64,000 nt of DNA. It comes from an uncultured Sinobacteraceae bacterium (GTDB taxonomy: Bacteria > Pseudomonadota > Gammaproteobacteria > Nevskiales > Nevskiaceae). The notes beneath the pieces were generated by a model. The model searched no databases. It was not told the origin of the DNA and saw only the letters and a program-made list of their open reading frames with translations. Positions within the stretch are counted from its first letter, which is position 1. Every line of letters starts with the position of its first letter. Positions 60,559 through 64,000 of the stretch are shown one piece after another. Location: positions 186,001-250,000 of the forward strand of contig CAIJRD010000009.1 in NCBI GenBank assembly GCA_903822975.1, read 5' to 3'. The position numbers and the translations under genes were made by a program.

Positions 60559-61605
60559 CTACGCGTTTGCCTGTTCTACTGCTCGCTTGTATGGCACCGA
60601 ATAGTCATGAATGATTTCTCCCGCAAATCGCCCCCGCGATGTGCTGATGTAAGCAGGAGACGCCTCAATACTGATCCAGAAACGTTCAAGTTGCTCTGCA
60701 GCTGACCCAGTAGTATTGCTTCCGCCGAAAGGATCAAGCACCAAATCTCCTGGCTCAGTGAGGAACCGGATAAAGAACTTGGCAAGGTCGATTGGCATGC
60801 GGGCAGGATGCGGCTCCATATCGTTATTCCGGCAAAACTCTTGATAGGGATCGTTTGCCTGCGTGTTGGCAAAGGTCAGAACATTGGAGGGAATGGCTCC
60901 TCCGTTGTCCTTCAAAAAGGACTCTTCCCCAATGTTGTGCTCGGACGGTCGCTTGCCAGAATTGTAACTGCCCTTTTTCAACAAGCCTTTCATTGACGGG
61001 CTGTACTCTTGCAGAACACGCGTGTTGCATGCCTTGGGCTTGGGGTTCGGAGACAACCACCACAGTTTAGTGAAACTGTCCTTAACTCGTATGCGTTCAA
61101 CATTAACCCATTGAGCCGGCGATGGCAGGCGAGCAGGGTTCTGCCAGATAAATTCCTGGCACAGGTGAAGCTCATTCTTTTCCTGAAACTCTAGCAGTGC
61201 TCTCAGAGCAAGGGTGGACATCACAGGAGCACCTGGCTCCCAAGAATTTCCCATCTCGATCACGATGGAGCCATCTTTCGCCAGCATTTTCTTGAAGAGC
61301 GGCCCGAACGCACAAAGCCATTTCACATACTCCTCGCCAGTCTCGTTGCCATACCGCTTCTTACGGTTCAAGGGGAACGGTGGCGACGTAAAAATCAGGT
61401 TGACCGCCCCCTCATGCTGGGCGAGCGCATCAGACTTAATCAGATCATCCGATTTTCCGGACAGCATCCGACCCCACCGTGTCATGTAAGCGACGTCGGA
61501 TGGCGGACGGCCACGAAATGGGCTAGGGTATTTTTCGGAAGTCACTGATACAGATGAGTGTTTATTGTTTTCAGCTAACATGGTCTGGCAAGGTGGATGC
61601 CGCAT
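60559..61605 (-). CDS. DNA methyltransferase, beta class (probable N4-cytosine or N6-adenine)
   Basis: 348-residue methylase with permuted (beta-class) motif order: catalytic motif IV TSPPF at residues 73-77 near the N-terminus and the SAM-binding motif I DPFGGSNTTG near residue 300. S/T-P-P-Y/F tetrads are usual in N4-cytosine enzymes, but adenine specificity is possible. It is first in an operon with the GHKL ATPase (28-base gap), helicase and putative nuclease, presumably marking self DNA. The ATG at 61581 is an alternative start. Confidence 0.9.
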   Translation of the reverse strand: MRHPPCQTMLAENNKHSSVSVTSEKYPSPFRGRPPSDVAYMTRWGRMLSGKSDDLIKSDALAQHEGAVNLIFTSPPFPLNRKKRYGNETGEEYVKWLCAFGPLFKKMLAKDGSIVIEMGNSWEPGAPVMSTLALRALLEFQEKNELHLCQEFIWQNPARLPSPAQWVNVERIRVKDSFTKLWWLSPNPKPKACNTRVLQEYSPSMKGLLKKGSYNSGKRPSEHNIGEESFLKDNGGAIPSNVLTFANTQANDPYQEFCRNNDMEPHPARMPIDLAKFFIRFLTEPGDLVLDPFGGSNTTGSAAEQLERFWISIEASPAYISTSRGRFAGEIIHDYSVPYKRAVEQANA

Positions 61606-61721
61606 TCAACCGCTTGATCAGTGTGCCACGAACAACCGTTCCATAACAGCTATATATGACTCAGGCAAGCTGTTGACCGAGCCAAGCCGGGCTTGCCGCT
61701 AGGACTCACTCTGCATCGGAT

Positions 61722-62006
61722 CTAATCGCCGGAAAATACTTTTGCGGGAACGTTCAGTAAAGCAAGAAAATCATCCGTGCGAACGAGCGTGTACTCCTTG
61801 TTCACTTGTGCACCAGCCCGCAGCTGCTGCAACCCAATTAAGAAGGGCTTGATATCGCCGGCGCGCAGCCGAAGGGTATCCACCATCAAGCGGCAGGCGT
61901 TGTAGAGCGTGTCGGCGTCGTAATAGTCGCGAACACTCATAGGTGCGTTATCCGGCGGGAACATGGCCATTACCTGACCGAGGGTGAGTCCTCCGTACTT
62001 CGGCAT
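61722..62006 (-). CDS. Hypothetical phage protein
   Basis: 94-residue protein beginning MPKYGGLTLGQVMAMFPPDNAPMSVRDYYDADTLYNACRLM. Soluble, mixed alpha character, no recognised domain. It is separated from the next phage gene by 9 bases and reads in the same direction as the lysis cassette, so it is likely the last gene of that transcript. The 116 bases before the defence operon hold no gene. Confidence 0.6.
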   Translation of the reverse strand: MPKYGGLTLGQVMAMFPPDNAPMSVRDYYDADTLYNACRLMVDTLRLRAGDIKPFLIGLQQLRAGAQVNKEYTLVRTDDFLALLNVPAKVFSGD

Positions 62007-62015
62007 CGCGCGCCC

Positions 62016-62306
62016 TCATGGCTGTTTGCACCTCGCCTCAAGCAGCAGAATGCGCCGCTCCATTGAATCAATCTCTCTGTGCTGCGCCTCGATCAGCTCG
62101 TCGATCTCTCGCGATCTATCGCCGCGCAGCGCCTGACGTGTTTCCCCGATATCAGAGAGTTGCTGACCTTGCTTCGCATCGTCACGACGCCCATCGATCG
62201 ACGTTGTGATCAGCCACGTCCCCGCCGAAAAAAGCGCCGGCAGGACGAATGCGCCGAGCAGCTGCTGAATCCAATCCTGCGCACGCCGACGCGGCTGCTC
62301 AGTCAT
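62016..62306 (-). CDS. Phage membrane/coiled-coil protein
   Basis: 96-residue protein: one N-terminal membrane helix (LLGAFVLPALFSAGTWLITT) followed by a charged helix with heptad character (REIDELIEAQHREIDSMERRILLLEARCK). The topology is like small phage lysis-accessory or holin-associated proteins. It overlaps the end of the Rz1-like gene by eight bases. Confidence 0.6.
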   Translation of the reverse strand: MTEQPRRRAQDWIQQLLGAFVLPALFSAGTWLITTSIDGRRDDAKQGQQLSDIGETRQALRGDRSREIDELIEAQHREIDSMERRILLLEARCKQP

Positions 62307-62649
62307 TCGGCGCGCTCGCCTGCTCGCGCGTCACGAACTCACGCGCCGAGGTCTTGTCGCCTTCATCGAGAAGGAAGCAGAGGCGCTGAGCCTTCGCCCA
62401 GGCCGCCAGCGCGCCATAGTCGCCACCACCCCAGGGATCACAGGTTCGTGGTGCCAGCGTTTCAGCTGGCGGCGCCACCAGCTGCCGGCGGATCACTAGG
62501 CGTTCCTGCGGTGCCATCGCGCAGTTGCTGATCGAGAGCGGCAGGAACAAGCACGCGCTGGCAATCAGTAGCCGGCGCTTGATCGTGAATCGTGCGAATG
62601 ACGACTTGAGCTTTCGCGCCGTCGCTTGAAGTTGCGGATTCCTTTTCAT
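62299..62649 (-). CDS. Rz1-like outer-membrane spanin lipoprotein
   Basis: About 116 residues from the ATG at 62649 (the frame continues upstream to 62694). A basic N-terminus and a hydrophobic signal end in a lipobox-type Cys (LFLPLSISN-C). A Pro/Arg-containing region and two more Cys (PRTCDPWGGG, AQRLCFLLD) follow. Most of its start region lies inside the Rz-like gene in a different frame, the classic nested Rz/Rz1 arrangement. Spanins fuse inner and outer membranes during phage lysis. Confidence 0.7.
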   Translation of the reverse strand: MKRNPQLQATARKLKSSFARFTIKRRLLIASACLFLPLSISNCAMAPQERLVIRRQLVAPPAETLAPRTCDPWGGGDYGALAAWAKAQRLCFLLDEGDKTSAREFVTREQASAPND

Positions 62650-62866
62650 GATGTTCCTCGGTGGTTTGATTGGTGTTCTTCGCGGTCGACGCATCGGCCT
62701 TCACGTCGCCCTGCAGCACCTCGTTGTCCTGCTGCGATGTTTTCAGCTGTTCCGCTTCAACGCGTGCATTGCAGGTCTGCGTATCGATGTGGCCGCGATA
62801 GCCCCAAGCGCAGGCAAGGCTGGCACCCCAGGCCAGCACTACGCCGAGAATCACCCAGGGGTTCAC
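62462..62866 (-). CDS. Rz-like inner-membrane spanin
   Basis: 134-residue protein with an N-terminal membrane anchor (WVILGVVLAWGASLACAWGY) and a long polar periplasmic region (QTCNARVEAEQLKTSQQDNEVLQ onward) that can form a coiled coil, ending in a Pro/Ala-rich tail. This is the layout of phage Rz proteins. The Rz1-like frame starts inside it. Its ATG overlaps the stop of the upstream small membrane gene. Confidence 0.7.
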   Translation of the reverse strand: MNPWVILGVVLAWGASLACAWGYRGHIDTQTCNARVEAEQLKTSQQDNEVLQGDVKADASTAKNTNQTTEEHHEKESATSSDGAKAQVVIRTIHDQAPATDCQRVLVPAALDQQLRDGTAGTPSDPPAAGGAAS

Positions 62867-63045
62867 AGCAGACTGCCGCCGACGGCGCCGAGAACAAAGC
62901 CGACGCCGACGAGAGCGGCGGTCAGCGCCGGATGAACTCGTAGCGCGGCGATCACTTTGACCACGCTCGACTCGGTCGAAGAAAATGCAATCTTCGCCCG
63001 TGCAACGACGTTCTCAACTTCACTTTTAAGATTCATGCTCATCAT
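62863..63045 (-). CDS. Small phage membrane protein
   Basis: 60-residue protein with a helical N-terminal half (LKSEVENVVARAKIAFSSTESSVVKVIAAL) and one C-terminal hydrophobic helix (ALTAALVGVGFVLGAVGGSLL). It overlaps the upstream gene by 20 bases and the Rz-like gene by four. A Met at 63036 is an alternative start. Its position in a lysis cassette suggests a holin or lysis-accessory role, not proven. Confidence 0.55.
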   Translation of the reverse strand: MMSMNLKSEVENVVARAKIAFSSTESSVVKVIAALRVHPALTAALVGVGFVLGAVGGSLL

Positions 63046-63328
63046 CCTTTTTGCTGGTGTGTGGAGGGATTGCCGGCGGTTGATCCGGCTCGGTGTCTTT
63101 CTTCGCGTACAACATCACGCCCAGGCCGCCAACGAGCGAGCCCATGCCGATCCCGAAGTCCTGCCAGGGGAATGGATGCTCGGCCGAGGCAATCCACATC
63201 CCGCGCACCGCACCTGGAACGCAGGACAGGATCAGCAGCAGACCGATCACGCGGCCGAGGTCGTATGAATCGCCGCCCTTGGTGGTCGTGATGTCCTTAA
63301 ACATCTTCATCGCGTGATACGGAATCAC
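63026..63328 (-). CDS. Putative holin-like phage membrane protein
   Basis: 100-residue protein with two hydrophobic segments (YDLGRVIGLLLILSCVPGAVRGMWIA and FGIGMGSLVGGLGVMLYA) and a charged C-terminal tail (KKDTEPDQPPAIPPHTSKKDDEHES). It lies directly after the lysozyme gene with a four-base overlap, the usual neighbourhood of holins. Internal Met codons near the N-terminus (MKMFKDITTT) make the exact start uncertain. Confidence 0.6.
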   Translation of the reverse strand: MIPYHAMKMFKDITTTKGGDSYDLGRVIGLLLILSCVPGAVRGMWIASAEHPFPWQDFGIGMGSLVGGLGVMLYAKKDTEPDQPPAIPPHTSKKDDEHES

Positions 63329-63753
63329 GGCTCGACGAACTCGGCAGCTTCAGCCAAGCGGCGACGAAGAAGCCCAGCGACTTCGACGCCGCCGGCTTTG
63401 TCCCACTTGCGAAACTCGTTCACGGCATTCGCATGGTCGCCAGCGTTGAGCAGCCTCAACATCGTCGAATGCTCGAAAGAGCCATCGCCGAGGTTGAACA
63501 CGAAATCGACCAACGCATCGAATTCGTGCTGCGTCAGCGGCACCGTCACCACTCGGTTGACTTCGGCCTCTGCGCTCGCAACGTCTTCAACGAGCCACGC
63601 AAGCGCCTGCGCCTGTGTGCAGGTCATTCCTTCGTGAACGCCGCGCGTATGGCCGTAGCCGATGGTCCAAACGCCGACGCTGTCCTGATACGCGACATAG
63701 CGGCAGCCCTCGAACCTCTGAGTGAGCGCCAGGCCCTCCATGCTGTATTTCAT
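63325..63753 (-). CDS. Phage lysozyme (endolysin, GH24)
   Basis: 142-residue muramidase of the T4/P21 lysozyme family. The catalytic Glu-Asp-Thr arrangement is seen in RFEGCRYVAYQDSVGVWTIGYGHT, and the later blocks LTQHEFDALVDFVFNLG and LLRRRLAEAAEF match the family. There is no signal peptide or SAR helix, so release through a holin is expected. Its stop overlaps the next gene (ATGA). Confidence 0.93.
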   Translation of the reverse strand: MKYSMEGLALTQRFEGCRYVAYQDSVGVWTIGYGHTRGVHEGMTCTQAQALAWLVEDVASAEAEVNRVVTVPLTQHEFDALVDFVFNLGDGSFEHSTMLRLLNAGDHANAVNEFRKWDKAGGVEVAGLLRRRLAEAAEFVEP

Positions 63754-63763
63754 TTTCCGTCAC

Positions 63764-63791
63764 CCATAAAAAAGCCCGCGCAAGGGGGGCG
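63764..63791 (-). terminator. Candidate terminator upstream of the lysozyme gene
   Basis: On the minus strand a short GCCC ... GGGC stem (loop of 9-10) is followed by six T residues, 18 bases after the stop of the partial upstream gene. The stem is short, so confidence is moderate. Confidence 0.5.
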
Positions 63792-63808
63792 ATTTGGATT
63801 CGGCGCGC

Positions 63809-64000
63809 TTACGCGTTGCCGGGGATGTGTTGAGAGTTCGCGAGCTTTTCGTTTCCGCGCACGGCCTTGTAGGTTCCGATTCCACTGCGGATCAGGAATG
63901 CCGCGAACGGCGGGAAGATCAAGGCCAACGCCGGCATGAAGTAATCGACGCGCAACTTGCCGTAGGCCATCAGCCAGGGATGGCCGACGATGACGTATGG
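63809..64000 (-). CDS. Partial phage protein with C-terminal membrane helix
   Basis: Minus-strand frame open from the window edge to a TAA at 63809-63811 (63 codons visible). The sequence includes HPWLMAYGKLRVDYF, then a hydrophobic helix (MPALALIFPPFAAFLI) and a polar tail ending QHIPGNA. It is probably the end of a phage structural or lysis-region membrane protein. The family is not recognisable from this part. Confidence 0.5.
   Translation of the reverse strand, partial: PYVIVGHPWLMAYGKLRVDYFMPALALIFPPFAAFLIRSGIGTYKAVRGNEKLANSQHIPGNA

Overview
The window is a high-GC bacterial chromosome segment, most plausibly a gammaproteobacterium of the Nevskiales/Xanthomonadales type. The clues are an ilvN-ilvC-pssA order as in pseudomonads, a type-2 (long) LeuA, and an ImuA-ImuB-DnaE2 mutagenesis cassette. 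No 16S gene is present, so the taxonomy is inference. Most host genes are strongly GC-biased, which generates very long antisense shadow frames; these were excluded.

Layout. 1-2.7 kb: partial isoprenylcysteine-methyltransferase-like gene, a DesK/DesR-like two-component pair and a small membrane protein. 3.1-8.5 kb: imuA-imuB-dnaE2 (minus strand) behind a 24-bp palindrome. 8.6-15 kb: ilvN, ilvC, an SRPBCC protein, pssA, a TPR protein, and leuA preceded by a leucine-rich leader peptide. 15-20.4 kb: family-4 uracil-DNA glycosylase, rimI, an MFS transporter, a GNAT and a ModE-like regulator. 20.6-28.8 kb: a formate module (OFA-type transporter, small repeat protein, fdsG-fdsB-fdsA-fdhD-fdsD). 29-34 kb: small secreted protein, dienelactone hydrolase, acyl-CoA ligase and an unknown protein. 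34.2-42.4 kb: a phosphonate locus. 42.6-54 kb: MipA/OmpV protein, pirin, LuxR regulator, YitT protein, tRNA-Val, phosphoesterase lipoprotein, di-haem peroxidase, uvrB, aspartate aminotransferase and tRNA-Asn.

From tRNA-Asn (54.1 kb) to the window end is a prophage-like island. It holds an ImmA-type protease cassette, a putatively LexA-controlled SRAP operon, an AT-richer four-gene defence operon (DNA methyltransferase, MORC-like GHKL ATPase, SF2 helicase, putative PD-(D/E)XK nuclease), and a lysis cassette (spanins, small membrane proteins, lysozyme). No integrase or structural genes are visible, so most of the element lies beyond the window.

Main observations. (1) The same palindrome, TAGTGT-N8-ACACTA, lies in front of the host imu operon and the prophage SRAP operon. 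It differs from the E. coli SOS box by one base per half-site, so it is a good candidate for this organism's LexA box. (2) The phosphonate genes (PEP mutase fused to a nucleotidyltransferase, phosphonopyruvate decarboxylase, aminoethylphosphonate transaminase) are linked to a CDP-alcohol phosphotransferase, a 2OG-Fe(II) oxygenase and a flippase-like membrane protein, which suggests phosphonolipid synthesis. (3) The prophage carries a MORC-type restriction-like operon. (4) At least nine unrelated short tandem-repeat arrays (units 4-17 bp) lie just downstream of stop codons across the host part and none at gene ends in the prophage part.
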